DNA from: Winslowiella toletana
GTDB taxonomy: Bacteria; Pseudomonadota; Gammaproteobacteria; Enterobacterales; Enterobacteriaceae
Direction: 5' to 3'
Assembly (NCBI RefSeq): GCF_017875465.1
Contig: NZ_JAGGMQ010000001.1
Span: 1,984,001-2,048,000 of the forward strand
Length of the DNA: 64,000 nt
Numbering within the stretch: the stretch's first letter is position 1; every line of letters begins with the position of its first letter. Shown here one piece after another: positions 10,749 through 19,649 of this stretch. The translations under genes and the position numbers were made by a program. The notes beneath the pieces are model-generated. The model was not told where the DNA came from. It did no database searches and saw only the letters and a program-made list of their open reading frames with translations.

Positions 10749-12446
10749 ATGGATATAATCAATAACTTAATCGACGAGATCTACCAGGCAACCTTTCCGC
10801 TGGCGAGCAGAGAGCGGCTGTTATCCCATATCCGCGAGGCGCGGGCGGCAATAAAAACACCACGAAAGCCGAGCTGGGATGAAAAAGATGTGGTGCTGAT
10901 TACCTACGCCGATCAGCTCCGCGAAAGTGAAGCCCCTACCCTTGCCACCTTCTCCCGCTTCTATCAGCAGCATCTGCGTAATACCTTTAATCTGGTCCAT
11001 CTGCTGCCGTTTTTTCCCTACTCTTCCGACGATGGTTTTTCGGTGATTGATTATCACCAGGTTAACCCGATTTGCGGCGACTGGTCAGATATCGCCGAAC
11101 TGCATCGTCATACGCGGCTGATGTTTGATTTTGTCTGCAACCATATGTCGGCGCACAGCGCGTGGTTTAAACACTTTCTGGCGCTCGATGAGGGCTGGGA
11201 TGACTTTTTTATCAGTATGTCTCCTGCGACCGACCTGAGTGGCGTTACGCGACCACGCACCTCGCCGCTGCTGACGCCATTTGATTTCGCCAACGGTGAA
11301 AAACGCTTTATCTGGACCACCTTCAGCGCCGATCAGATCGATCTTAACTTCGGCAATCCGCAGGTGCTGATCCGCATGGTGGATGTATTGCTCGACTACC
11401 TGAAAAAAGGCGCTGACTATGTACGGCTGGATGCGGTTGGCTATATGTGGAAAACGCCGGGCACCAGCTGTATTCACCTGCAAAAAACCCATCAGCTGGT
11501 CAAACTGTTTCGCGCCATCGCCGATGTGGTGGCGCCGGGAACGGTGATAATCACCGAAACCAATGTGCCGCATAAAGACAATATCAGCTACTTTGGCAAC
11601 GGCCACGATGAGGCGCAGATGGTGTATCAGTTTTCGCTGCCGCCACTGGTGCTGCATGCGATTCATAACGGTTCATCGCGCGCGCTGCGTCAGTGGGCGG
11701 CATCGCTCGACCTCGGCGCTGGCGCTACCACCTTCTTCAACTTCCTCGCCTCTCACGACGGTATCGGACTTAATCCGGCACGCGGCATTCTGCCGGAAGT
11801 GGAAATCGTCGCGCTGGTGCGCGATCTGGCGATGGAAGGTGCGCTGATCTCCTATAAAAATAATCCTGACGGCACCACCAGTCCGTATGAAATCAACGTC
11901 ACCTATATGGATGCGCTCAATAAGCAGGATGACGATGACGATACGCGGTTACGCCGTTTTATGCTGGCCCATGCGTTGCTGCTGGCGTTTCCGGGCGTAC
12001 CGGCGATCTACATCCAGAGTATTTTAGGTTCGCGCAACGATATGGAAGGGGTGAAGGCCGCCGGACATAACCGGGCGATTAATCGCGAAAAATACAGCGC
12101 CGCCGAAATTGAGCAGCAGCTCACGGCGGAGGATGGCCTGCGCAAGCAGGTATTTACCCGCCTGAGCGCGCTGATCCAGCTGCGTACCCGGCAACCCGCT
12201 TTTCATCCGGACATTCCACTGGAAATTCTCGACAGCGATAATGCGCTGCTGATGCTGCGCCGCCGCAGTGACGACGATCAGCACAGTTTGTTGTGCGTAT
12301 ATAACCTGAGTCACCGCAGCATCGACACACGCTTGCCGGAAGAGAGAAAGTATCGCGATATAATTAGCGGGGAGATTATCGACGGCAGTAACCCACTGTC
12401 GCTGCCGCCATGGCACTATTTATGGCTGAAAACGGGCATAACCTGA
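10749..12446 (+). CDS. Glucosylglycerate phosphorylase-like GH13_18 enzyme
   Basis: This 565-residue protein resembles E. coli YcjM (559) along its whole length. Family members phosphorolyse glucosyl-glycerate (or sucrose) to glucose-1-phosphate. GH13 motifs are present: MFDFVCNHMSAHSAW (region I), YVRLDAVGYMWK with the Asp nucleophile, IITETNVPHKDNISYFG with the general acid Glu, and FLASHDGIGLNP. The tract TSCIHLQKTHQLVKL and the SYKNNPDGTTSPYEINVTYMDAL block are much closer to YcjM than to classical sucrose phosphorylase. I chose the ATG at 10749 over a GTG at 10731 because it aligns with the YcjM start. It is not embedded in a ycj-type cluster, and substrate choice is inferred. Confidence 0.8.
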   Translation: MDIINNLIDEIYQATFPLASRERLLSHIREARAAIKTPRKPSWDEKDVVLITYADQLRESEAPTLATFSRFYQQHLRNTFNLVHLLPFFPYSSDDGFSVIDYHQVNPICGDWSDIAELHRHTRLMFDFVCNHMSAHSAWFKHFLALDEGWDDFFISMSPATDLSGVTRPRTSPLLTPFDFANGEKRFIWTTFSADQIDLNFGNPQVLIRMVDVLLDYLKKGADYVRLDAVGYMWKTPGTSCIHLQKTHQLVKLFRAIADVVAPGTVIITETNVPHKDNISYFGNGHDEAQMVYQFSLPPLVLHAIHNGSSRALRQWAASLDLGAGATTFFNFLASHDGIGLNPARGILPEVEIVALVRDLAMEGALISYKNNPDGTTSPYEINVTYMDALNKQDDDDDTRLRRFMLAHALLLAFPGVPAIYIQSILGSRNDMEGVKAAGHNRAINREKYSAAEIEQQLTAEDGLRKQVFTRLSALIQLRTRQPAFHPDIPLEILDSDNALLMLRRRSDDDQHSLLCVYNLSHRSIDTRLPEERKYRDIISGEIIDGSNPLSLPPWHYLWLKTGIT

Positions 12447-12451
12447 CATTG

Positions 12452-13219
12452 CTAAGCCTGAGAAAAGTCAATCAGCTGCTGGCAGAATGCTTCAGGGTGC
12501 GAAACAAAAGGCGCGTGGGCGGCCTTCTCCATCACCACTGAGCGACTGTGCGGCCACTGCAGATCCAGCAACTCCGCCGCCTTGCGTGGCACCAGCCCGT
12601 CAAGATAACCGTAAATACGCAGCAGTGGCAGCGTCAGCGTGCGCATCTCAGCGCGCAGATCGGCAGTACGCAGAATCTCCAGTCCGCCCTCCAGCACCGC
12701 CACCGACGGCATCGGCTGCGACAGCACTACCTGTTTCAACAGGCGTGCATCCTGACGCGCGTGCTCGGTTCCCATTGTTTGCAGCGCCAGAAAACGCTCG
12801 ACGGTACGCTGGAAATCCTCACTCAGCTGCTGCTGAAAACTCAGCAAGGTTTGCGGTTTAATCCCCGGCCACTGCTCCTGCGCGGTAAAACAGGGGGAAG
12901 AAGCGACACTGATTAACCGCGCGACCCGTTGCGGATAGCGCAGCGCCAGCCGGCTGGCGACTAAACCGCCCAGCGACCAGCCGAGCCAGATGGCGCGTTC
13001 CGGCATCTGCGGCAGCAGAGTATCCACCATCGCGTCCAGCGACAGCGCGCCATAATCACCACTGCGACCAAAGCCCGGCAGATCCACCAGATGCAGACGA
13101 AAATGCGGGCTAAGCCGATCGATAATGCAATGCCACACTTCGGCATTCAGCCCCCATCCGTGCAACAGCACAAGATCGATTTTTCCTGTGCCTGTGGTCT
13201 GCCAGTTAAGCTGCGCCAT
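12452..13219 (-). CDS. bioH: Pimeloyl-ACP methyl ester carboxylesterase BioH
   Basis: This 255-residue alpha/beta hydrolase (E. coli: 256) removes the methyl group from pimeloyl-ACP methyl ester, closing the fatty-acid route to the biotin precursor. The nucleophile elbow GWSLGG places the catalytic Ser at residue 82, and the oxyanion region [12 protein letters not shown] is at 18-29. The Asp near YGYLDGLVP (about 205) and the His in [12 protein letters not shown] (about 235) complete the triad. It converges with the GH13 gene (5 bp between stops) and diverges from gntX with about 45 bp between starts, a conserved enteric arrangement. Confidence 0.95.
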   Translation of the reverse strand: MAQLNWQTTGTGKIDLVLLHGWGLNAEVWHCIIDRLSPHFRLHLVDLPGFGRSGDYGALSLDAMVDTLLPQMPERAIWLGWSLGGLVASRLALRYPQRVARLISVASSPCFTAQEQWPGIKPQTLLSFQQQLSEDFQRTVERFLALQTMGTEHARQDARLLKQVVLSQPMPSVAVLEGGLEILRTADLRAEMRTLTLPLLRIYGYLDGLVPRKAAELLDLQWPHSRSVVMEKAAHAPFVSHPEAFCQQLIDFSQA

Positions 13220-13264
13220 CGGTTATTGTCCTGTTCTTTGCTATTTCTTTCTATGGAGACCGCT

Positions 13265-13948
13265 ATGCTACCAATGCCGGGATGTTGTTGGCTATGCCTG
13301 ATGCCACTGGCGCTGCATCAACAGGGGATCTGTAGCCTCTGCTATCGCCGGCTGCCCGCCAGCCCACTCAGTTGTCCACGTTGCGGACTGCCCGCCGCCA
13401 GCAGTGATACCGACTGTGGCCGCTGTCTGCAACACCCGCCGCCGTGGCAGGCGCTGGTGGCGGTGGCGAATTACCAGCCACCACTCAGTTTGCTGGTCAG
13501 CCAGTTCAAATTTCAGCAAATAACAGCACTCTCTGTGATGTTAGCGCGGCTTATTTTGCTAAGCTGGTTACAACAACGACGTACACGGCAGCTGGTACGT
13601 CCGGAAATTGTACTGGCGGTGCCGTTGCATCAGCGACGTGCATGGCGGCGCGGCTTTAATCAGGCCGATCTGCTGGCGCGCAGACTGGCGCACTGGATTG
13701 GCAGCGACTACTCCCCACAAGGGTTGCGTCGTGTGCGGGCCGCCGATATACAGCATCATTTAAGCGCCGCCGCACGACGCAAAAATCTGCGTGGTGCGTT
13801 TAAGCTTGAAATCGCCGTCGCCGGACGTCATATCGCGGTGGTCGATGATGTCGTCACTACTGGCAGTACTGTCGCCGCGATTAGTCGCCTGTTACAGGCC
13901 GCTGGCGCCGCCAGCGTACAGATCTGCTGCCTGTGCCGAACCTTGTAG
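13265..13948 (+). CDS. gntX: GntX (ComF-like) phosphoribosyltransferase-fold protein
   Basis: With the ATG at 13265 the protein has 227 residues, exactly the E. coli GntX length, and a GGAG Shine-Dalgarno sits 5-6 nt upstream. The open frame extends back to 13091 but overlaps bioH and lacks family similarity. The N terminus has zinc-ribbon cysteines (CCWLC, CSLC, CPRCGLP, CGRC). The C-terminal PRTase fold carries the PRPP-loop signature HIAVVDDVVTTGSTVA. Related ComF proteins act in DNA uptake; GntX is needed for growth on DNA as nutrient in E. coli. It is followed by nfuA as usual. Confidence 0.93.
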   Translation: MLPMPGCCWLCLMPLALHQQGICSLCYRRLPASPLSCPRCGLPAASSDTDCGRCLQHPPPWQALVAVANYQPPLSLLVSQFKFQQITALSVMLARLILLSWLQQRRTRQLVRPEIVLAVPLHQRRAWRRGFNQADLLARRLAHWIGSDYSPQGLRRVRAADIQHHLSAAARRKNLRGAFKLEIAVAGRHIAVVDDVVTTGSTVAAISRLLQAAGAASVQICCLCRTL

Positions 13949-14006
13949 CGCGCCAGTGATGGGCGTATTATAACCAACTGAATGAGTCAACTATTGAGCA
14001 ATCGCC

Positions 14007-14582
14007 ATGATCCGAATTTCTGATTCTGCGCAAGAACACTTCGCAAAACTGCTGTCAAACCAGGAAGATGGCACCCAAATTCGCGTATTCGTGATTAATC
14101 CGGGTACGCCAACCGCCGAATGCGGCGTTTCCTACTGTCCACCCGATGCAGTAGAAGCGACCGACACCGAACTGAAGTTCGACAAGCTTTCCGCTTTCGT
14201 CGATGAACTGAGCGCGCCCTATCTGGCCGACGCGGAAATCGACTTTGTCACCGATAACCTCGGCTCACAGCTGACGCTGAAGGCGCCAAACGCCAAAATG
14301 CGTAAAGTCTCTGATGATGCACCGCTGATTGAGCGCGTTGAGTATCAGTTGCAGGCGCAGATTAACCCCCAGCTGGCGGGCCACGGCGGTAAAGTGTCGC
14401 TGATGGAGATCACTGACGAAGGTTACGCCATCCTGCAGTTTGGTGGCGGCTGTAACGGCTGTTCAATGGTCGACGTAACGCTGAAAGAAGGCATCGAGAA
14501 AGAGCTGCTGCAGACTTTCCCGGAACTGAAAGGTGTGCGCGATCTGACCGAGCACCAGCGCGGCGAACACTCTTACTATTGA
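14007..14582 (+). CDS. nfuA: Fe-S cluster carrier NfuA
   Basis: This 191-residue protein is identical in length to E. coli NfuA. The N-terminal A-type-like domain (about residues 1-95) lacks a full set of A-type cysteines. The C-terminal Nfu domain carries Cys149-x-x-Cys152 in [15 protein letters not shown], the ligands for a bridging 4Fe-4S cluster in the dimer. NfuA passes clusters to targets such as aconitase and lipoyl synthase and matters under oxidative stress or iron limitation. It is separated from convergent malQ by a REP-type palindrome. Confidence 0.96.
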   Translation: MIRISDSAQEHFAKLLSNQEDGTQIRVFVINPGTPTAECGVSYCPPDAVEATDTELKFDKLSAFVDELSAPYLADAEIDFVTDNLGSQLTLKAPNAKMRKVSDDAPLIERVEYQLQAQINPQLAGHGGKVSLMEITDEGYAILQFGGGCNGCSMVDVTLKEGIEKELLQTFPELKGVRDLTEHQRGEHSYY

Positions 14583-14596
14583 GTACCTTGTCAGAT

Positions 14597-14620
14597 GGGC
14601 GGCGATAGCGCCGCCCCTAC
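14597..14620 (-). repeat. REP-type element between nfuA and malQ
   Basis: GGGCGGCG, loop ATAG, CGCCGCCC, then CTAC. Read on the minus strand it is GTAG followed by the palindrome, which is the canonical REP layout. It lies between two converging genes. Confidence 0.85.
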
Positions 14621-14633
14621 GACAATTTCCCTT

Positions 14634-16700
14634 TTATCTCCGACGTTTATCAATATCCTTCAGCAGACGATTAACGTAATCATCGGCAAATATCTCCTCC
14701 AGCGTTTTACTCAGCTTGCGTCGCCAGTTGGGGTACTGATCGGTGGTCCCCGGCACATTGACCGGTTTCTCCATATCCAGCCAGTCTTCCGGCTGCAATC
14801 CCAACAAGGCGCTGCCGCTGTCGGCAATAAAACGCTGCATGCCGCGATTCAGTTCCGGCGTCATCGCCATCTTTTCCGCCCGTTTAGCGGTGCGCTGCGG
14901 CACACAGCGATACTGATGCAGCGCATTCAGCAACGCCTGCCGCTGCTGCTGACGCTGCTGATGCAGACCACGCAGAATCACCTTGTCGGGATATAAGCCC
15001 AGGGTTTCACCCAGCGTTAAATCCCCGGCGCTCCAGAAACCGCGCAGCGTCGGTAAATCATGGGTGGTGGCACTGGCCATCGACTGGCGCGGCCAGTCGG
15101 CGGGCGCGCGATAGCGGTCCGCCGACTCCTGTTCGAAATAGAGCACCTTCCACGAATAGACGCCGCTGTCGCGCAGCTTACCGATAATTTCCACTGGCAC
15201 AGTACCGAGATCCTCGCCAATCACCATGCATTGATGACGCTGGCTCTCCAGCGCCAGAATTGCCATCAGATCTTCCACCGGATAGTAAACATAGGCGCCG
15301 TGATCGGCGGTTTCGCCATAAGGGATCCACCATAAGCGCAGCATCGACATCACATGGTCGATACGTAATGCGCCGCAGCTGGCCATATTGGCGCGTAACA
15401 GGTCGATAAATGGCTGATAACCACGCGCCGCCATCACATGCGGATCCATTGGCGGCAGCCCCCAGTTTTGCCCCAGCGGCCCCAGAATATCCGGCGGCGC
15501 ACCGACCGAGGCTTGCAGGCAATAAAGTTCACGGTCGCACCAGGTCTCCGCTCCGCCCTCGGCGACGCCAACCGCCAGATCGCGATACAGCCCAACCGGC
15601 ATCTTGCGCTGCTGGCTCTGCTGCCAGCACTCATCAAACTGGCGGTTCGCCAGCCATTGCAACCACAGCCAGAAGCGCACTTCCTGCTGATTTTTCTGGC
15701 AAAAAGTCTGCACTGCCGCGTTATCAGCATGCTGATACGCCTGCGGCCATACCGGCCAGCCCCAGCGCGTGGCGTCTTCTTTGAGCATCGCGCCATGCAT
15801 GGCATCGTAAGCCGCCTGCGAAAACAGGCTGCCGCCCCCCTGGGTAATAAAACGCTCAAAGTGGTCGCGGGTTTTATCCTGTTGATCGCGCAGACAGAAC
15901 TGCTGCCATGCCAGACGCAGGGCGGTAATCTTTAAATCACTGACCGTCTGATAATCGACCCATTCACTGCTACGCGCTTTGCTTAACGTCTGTTGCGTGG
16001 CGCTTTGCCGCCACCAGCGTTGCGCCTCTGCGCTGTCGCGAAAATCCGGCACACGCATCACATCGATATAGATTACATTCAGCCAGCGTCGCGAAGAGGG
16101 GCTGTAGGGACTGGCGCTTTCAGGATTCGCCGGATAGAGCGAGTGAACCGGGTTAAGGCCAATAAACGCGCCGCCGCGATCGGCAATCTGATCCAGCATG
16201 TTATGCAGATCGCCAAAATCACCGATGCCCCAGTTACTCTCTGAGCGCACGGTATACAGCTGCACGCAGGCACCCCACAGTTTCCTGCCTTCACGCAGCG
16301 CCACCGGTTCGAAACAGCGCTTTGGCGCGACAATAATGCGACAGGGCCACTGCTGCTTAGCCTGCGTCAGCGTCAGCTGGTGATAGCCGGGCGGCAGATG
16401 CGGCGGTAGCGCCAGCATCTCACCACCGTTTACCTCGCCCTGATACTGCCTGCCGCTCTCCGCCTGCAAGTGCCAGCGAAACGACCCTTTGCCGCCCACC
16501 GGCAGATTCAGCTTACGCGTGCCGCTAAATACCTTTGCGGCGGGCAGCGGCGCGGCGCTGACCGGCTTTGGATTGCCCATCGCCGCCAGCAGGCGCTGTT
16601 TGGTCTCGGGCGCAATCGCTTCTGGCTGACCTTTGGCATTAATATAACTGGCGGCAATACCGGCCGCGGTGGCGGCCTTATCGAGTTGTTTTAAATCCAT
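14634..16700 (-). CDS. malQ: 4-alpha-glucanotransferase (amylomaltase) MalQ
   Basis: With the start at 16700 the protein has 688 residues (E. coli: 694). It disproportionates maltodextrins in the cytosol, releasing glucose. GH77 features are visible: GDFGDLHNMLDQ and AFIGLNPVHSLYP (N-terminal barrel), ALRIDHVMSMLRLWWIP (nucleophile Asp), VIGEDLGTVP (general acid Glu) and ATTHDLPTLRGFW (transition-state Asp). The ATG overlaps the malP stop as TAATG, so translation is probably coupled. A longer frame to 16724 runs inside malP and is not needed. malPQ is expected to be MalT-activated. Confidence 0.95.
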   Translation of the reverse strand: MDLKQLDKAATAAGIAASYINAKGQPEAIAPETKQRLLAAMGNPKPVSAAPLPAAKVFSGTRKLNLPVGGKGSFRWHLQAESGRQYQGEVNGGEMLALPPHLPPGYHQLTLTQAKQQWPCRIIVAPKRCFEPVALREGRKLWGACVQLYTVRSESNWGIGDFGDLHNMLDQIADRGGAFIGLNPVHSLYPANPESASPYSPSSRRWLNVIYIDVMRVPDFRDSAEAQRWWRQSATQQTLSKARSSEWVDYQTVSDLKITALRLAWQQFCLRDQQDKTRDHFERFITQGGGSLFSQAAYDAMHGAMLKEDATRWGWPVWPQAYQHADNAAVQTFCQKNQQEVRFWLWLQWLANRQFDECWQQSQQRKMPVGLYRDLAVGVAEGGAETWCDRELYCLQASVGAPPDILGPLGQNWGLPPMDPHVMAARGYQPFIDLLRANMASCGALRIDHVMSMLRLWWIPYGETADHGAYVYYPVEDLMAILALESQRHQCMVIGEDLGTVPVEIIGKLRDSGVYSWKVLYFEQESADRYRAPADWPRQSMASATTHDLPTLRGFWSAGDLTLGETLGLYPDKVILRGLHQQRQQQRQALLNALHQYRCVPQRTAKRAEKMAMTPELNRGMQRFIADSGSALLGLQPEDWLDMEKPVNVPGTTDQYPNWRRKLSKTLEEIFADDYVNRLLKDIDKRRR

Positions 16701-19108
16701 TATCCCTGCCTTTTTGCCTGCCAAATCCGTGTCTGATAATCCCTGATGGAACGATCAGAACTAAACATGCCGGTACGCGCCGTATTCAGGATCGCTGTGC
16801 GTGTCCAGGCCTCCTGATCGCGCCACAGGGCTTCCACCCGCTGTTGCGCGGCGCAGTAAGCGGCAAAATCCGCCAGCACCAGCCAGGGATCGCCGCCGGT
16901 GGTCAGGCTGTGCATCATCATATCGAAGGCATGTTTGTCGCCATTGCTGAAGAAGCCATTTTCCAGCTCTTTTAGCAGGTTGTTCAGATGCTTATCTTTT
17001 TTACGCAGCTTCAGTGGATCGTAGCCTTTCGCTTTCAGCGCTTTGACCTGATCGACGCTGTTGCCGAAGATAAAGATATTCTCTTCACCCACCTGTTCGG
17101 CAATTTCGACATTGGCGCCATCCAGCGTGCCGATGGTCAGCGCGCCATTCAGCGCCAGCTTCATATTGCCGGTTCCCGAGGCTTCGTAGCCAGCGGTGGA
17201 GATCTGCTCCGAGAGGTCTGCGGCCGGGATCATCAGCTCGGCGGCGGTAATGCGGTAATCGGGAATAAATACCACTTTCAGACGATCGCCGACCAGTGGA
17301 TCGTTATTGATCTTCTCAGCGACCTTATTAATCGCATAGATAATATTTTTCGCCAGGTAATAGCCAGGCGCCGCTTTGGCGCCAAACAGAAACACGCGCG
17401 GCACGCTGTCCTGTTGCGGATTATCGCGCAGCTGACGGTAACAGTGCAGGATATGCAACAGGCCAAGATGCTGACGTTTATACTCATGCAGCCGTTTAAT
17501 CTGAATATCAAACATCGCCTGCGGGTTGACGGTAATACCGGTGAGACGATGGATATAATTTGCCAGCCGCACTTTATTGTCATGCTTAATCTGGCGATAG
17601 CGCTGACGGAACGCGGCATTATCCGCCTGTGGCTCCAGCGCTTTTAACGCATCGAGATTATTGACCCACTCAACTTTCAGCGTCTCATCAATCAGCCCCG
17701 CCAGCGCCGGGTTGCACTGTTTCAGCCAGCGACGTGGCGTAATGCCGTTGGTGACATTATGGAATTTATGCGGCCATAGCTGGTAATACTCCGGGAACAG
17801 ATCCTTTACCACCAGATCGGAGTGCAGCGCCGCCACGCCGTTTACCGCAAAGCCACTCACCACACACAGGTTGGCCATGCGCAGCTGTTTATCATGCAGC
17901 ACCGCCAGTTTTGCCCACACCGCTTTATCGCCCGGCCACTGCTTATCCACCAGCTTCTTAAAGCGCTTATTAATCTCCTGAATAATCATCAGATGACGCG
18001 GCAGCAGACTGCGCACCAGCTTCTCATCCCAGCGCTCCAGCGCTTCCGGCATCAGCGTGTGGTTGGTATAGGCAAACACTTTACTGGTAATCGCCCACGC
18101 CGCCTCCCACTCCATCTGATGTTCGTCCAGCAGCACACGCAGCATTTCGGGAATGGCGATCGTCGGATGAGTATCATTCAGCTGAATCACTTCGTAATCC
18201 GCCAGCTCGGCGATTTTACGCCCCGCCAGATGATGACGACGCAAAATATCGGCCACCGAGCAGGCGCACTGGAAGTATTGCTGCATCAGGCGCAGGCGCT
18301 TGCCATCCTGATGGTTATCATTGGGATAGAGCACTTTAGTCAGTTTAGCGGCATCAATGCCCTGCTGCTCCGCCTGCAAAAACTTGCCGTCATTAAACAG
18401 CGTCAGGTTAAACGGATGAAGATGAGTGGCCTGCCACAGCCGTAGCGGTTGCGCCACGCCGTTGCGATAGCCAATCACCGGCAGATCCCAGGCTTCGCCG
18501 CGCATTACAAAAGCGGGCGTCCAGAGGTGCTGGCCGTTGTCGCCGCGCGTGACCTTACCGCCGAGCGGCACATCCACATCCAGCGCGCTATTATGGCGAA
18601 ACCACGGATAGCAGTGGCGCTGCCAGTCATCCGGCGCTTCCTGCTGCTGACCATCGTTAAATGACTGGCGGAACAGACCATACTGATAATTGAGGCCGTA
18701 ACCGGTAGCGGATTGCCCGACAGTGGCCATCGAATCGAGGAAGCAGGCCGCCAGACGCCCGAGGCCCCCGTTGCCTAAGGCCGGATCGACCTCCTCCTCC
18801 AGCAGCTCGCTCAGGCTGACCTGCTGTTCTGCCAGCAGCGCCTGCACCTGATCATACCAGCCGAGGTTAAGCAGGTTATTACCGGTCAGACGGCCAATCA
18901 GAAATTCCATCGAAATATAGTTAACGTGGCGCTGTTTTTTGGTGGCGGGCGCCAGCGGTTGCGCCGCCAGCAGTTCGGCCAGTGCGCCACTGACCGCGTG
19001 CCACCATTGATGTTGATTCATTTCCTGCGCGGCGTTCAGACCTGCATGTTGCCACTGACGAGTAAGCGCTGCCTCAAAACGTGCCTGGTTAAATTTTTGC
19101 TGCGACAT
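16700..19108 (-). CDS. malP: Maltodextrin phosphorylase MalP
   Basis: This GT35 phosphorylase has 802 residues from the ATG at 19108, chosen because GGAAGAG precedes it and MSQQKF aligns with E. coli MalP (MSQPIF). It phosphorolyses maltodextrins to glucose-1-phosphate. The PLP-lysine region [27 protein letters not shown], the nucleotide/phosphate-site KRLHEYKRQ and EDKNH-equivalent tracts are present. The glycogen phosphorylase homologue GlgP is encoded separately at 26.3-28.7 kb, so the window carries both paralogues. It forms an operon with malQ and is divergent from malT. Confidence 0.95.
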   Translation of the reverse strand: MSQQKFNQARFEAALTRQWQHAGLNAAQEMNQHQWWHAVSGALAELLAAQPLAPATKKQRHVNYISMEFLIGRLTGNNLLNLGWYDQVQALLAEQQVSLSELLEEEVDPALGNGGLGRLAACFLDSMATVGQSATGYGLNYQYGLFRQSFNDGQQQEAPDDWQRHCYPWFRHNSALDVDVPLGGKVTRGDNGQHLWTPAFVMRGEAWDLPVIGYRNGVAQPLRLWQATHLHPFNLTLFNDGKFLQAEQQGIDAAKLTKVLYPNDNHQDGKRLRLMQQYFQCACSVADILRRHHLAGRKIAELADYEVIQLNDTHPTIAIPEMLRVLLDEHQMEWEAAWAITSKVFAYTNHTLMPEALERWDEKLVRSLLPRHLMIIQEINKRFKKLVDKQWPGDKAVWAKLAVLHDKQLRMANLCVVSGFAVNGVAALHSDLVVKDLFPEYYQLWPHKFHNVTNGITPRRWLKQCNPALAGLIDETLKVEWVNNLDALKALEPQADNAAFRQRYRQIKHDNKVRLANYIHRLTGITVNPQAMFDIQIKRLHEYKRQHLGLLHILHCYRQLRDNPQQDSVPRVFLFGAKAAPGYYLAKNIIYAINKVAEKINNDPLVGDRLKVVFIPDYRITAAELMIPAADLSEQISTAGYEASGTGNMKLALNGALTIGTLDGANVEIAEQVGEENIFIFGNSVDQVKALKAKGYDPLKLRKKDKHLNNLLKELENGFFSNGDKHAFDMMMHSLTTGGDPWLVLADFAAYCAAQQRVEALWRDQEAWTRTAILNTARTGMFSSDRSIRDYQTRIWQAKRQG

Positions 19109-19649
19109 AAATCTCTTCCGGTAAGTGAATGTTTCGCCAAAAATTGATGCGCACATGCTGACGGTTGCGACCTCGCGCAGCATCATCCCGTCAGAGGTTC
19201 AGACGGGGAGGAGTGGCAGGGCGTAGGCGGAAATGTGATCGCCAGCACTTAATTTAAGACGGCATTGCGCAAAAAAGCTCCTCGCCAGCGCAATTCAGTG
19301 AAAAAAAATAAAAGTAGCGGACATCGCTAATAGTGATCCCTGCCGCTTGAATTTTTCACCTTCGCGTTAAGGAAGTGTGATGAGGTGCAACATAATGAAT
19401 TTTCGTCAGGATCTTGCCTTGCATTAGTTATGCATCTGACTAAATGTATTTAATTACACGCCCCAAAATAATTCCCTTTATTTCGATCCATGTCATTTTT
19501 TAGCCGAGTATTTCCTGTTGCAGGAAGGCGGCAACCGAACGAATCGCCAGGAGCTTACATAAGTAAGTGGCCGGCGTGAGTGAGGGCAGCCAACACACCG
19601 GCAACTGGAAAGACGAAGGCTAAATAACACAGTGAAGTGTAAACCGGCC
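19109..19649. promoter_or_regulatory. malPQ/malT divergent control region
   Basis: This 541 bp region separates the divergent malP and malT genes. A CRP-like site TGTGA-TGAGGT-GCAAC at 19376-19391 resembles the malT CRP site of E. coli. MalT-box-like GGGGAGGAG (19205-19213, plus) and GGGATGATG (19181-19189, minus) lie on the malP side. These hexamer-type matches are weak on their own. An ERIC element (about 19509-19623) fills the malT leader up to about 27 bp before its start codon. Confidence 0.45.
19509..19623 (+). repeat. ERIC element in the malT leader
   Basis: The core CAGGAGCTTACATAAGTAAGT (19548-19568, written to 20 bases as AGGAGCTTACATAAGTAAGT), followed by GGCCGGCGTGAGTGAGGGCAG, matches the centre of the enterobacterial repetitive intergenic consensus. 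Flanking arms (GCGGCAACCGAACGAATCG and GGCAACTGGAAAGACGAAGG) form the imperfect long palindrome. Its right end lies 27 bp upstream of the malT ATG, so it is probably transcribed into the malT 5' UTR. Confidence 0.85.

Noticed and set aside
10749..12446. Sucrose phosphorylase as the primary call for the GH13 gene
   Set aside because: The whole-length resemblance is to YcjM-type glucosylglycerate phosphorylase; sucrose specificity is possible but less likely.
13091..13264. Long N-terminal extension of gntX
   Set aside because: It overlaps bioH antisense and is not shared by the family; the 13265 ATG has a proper Shine-Dalgarno and gives the family length.
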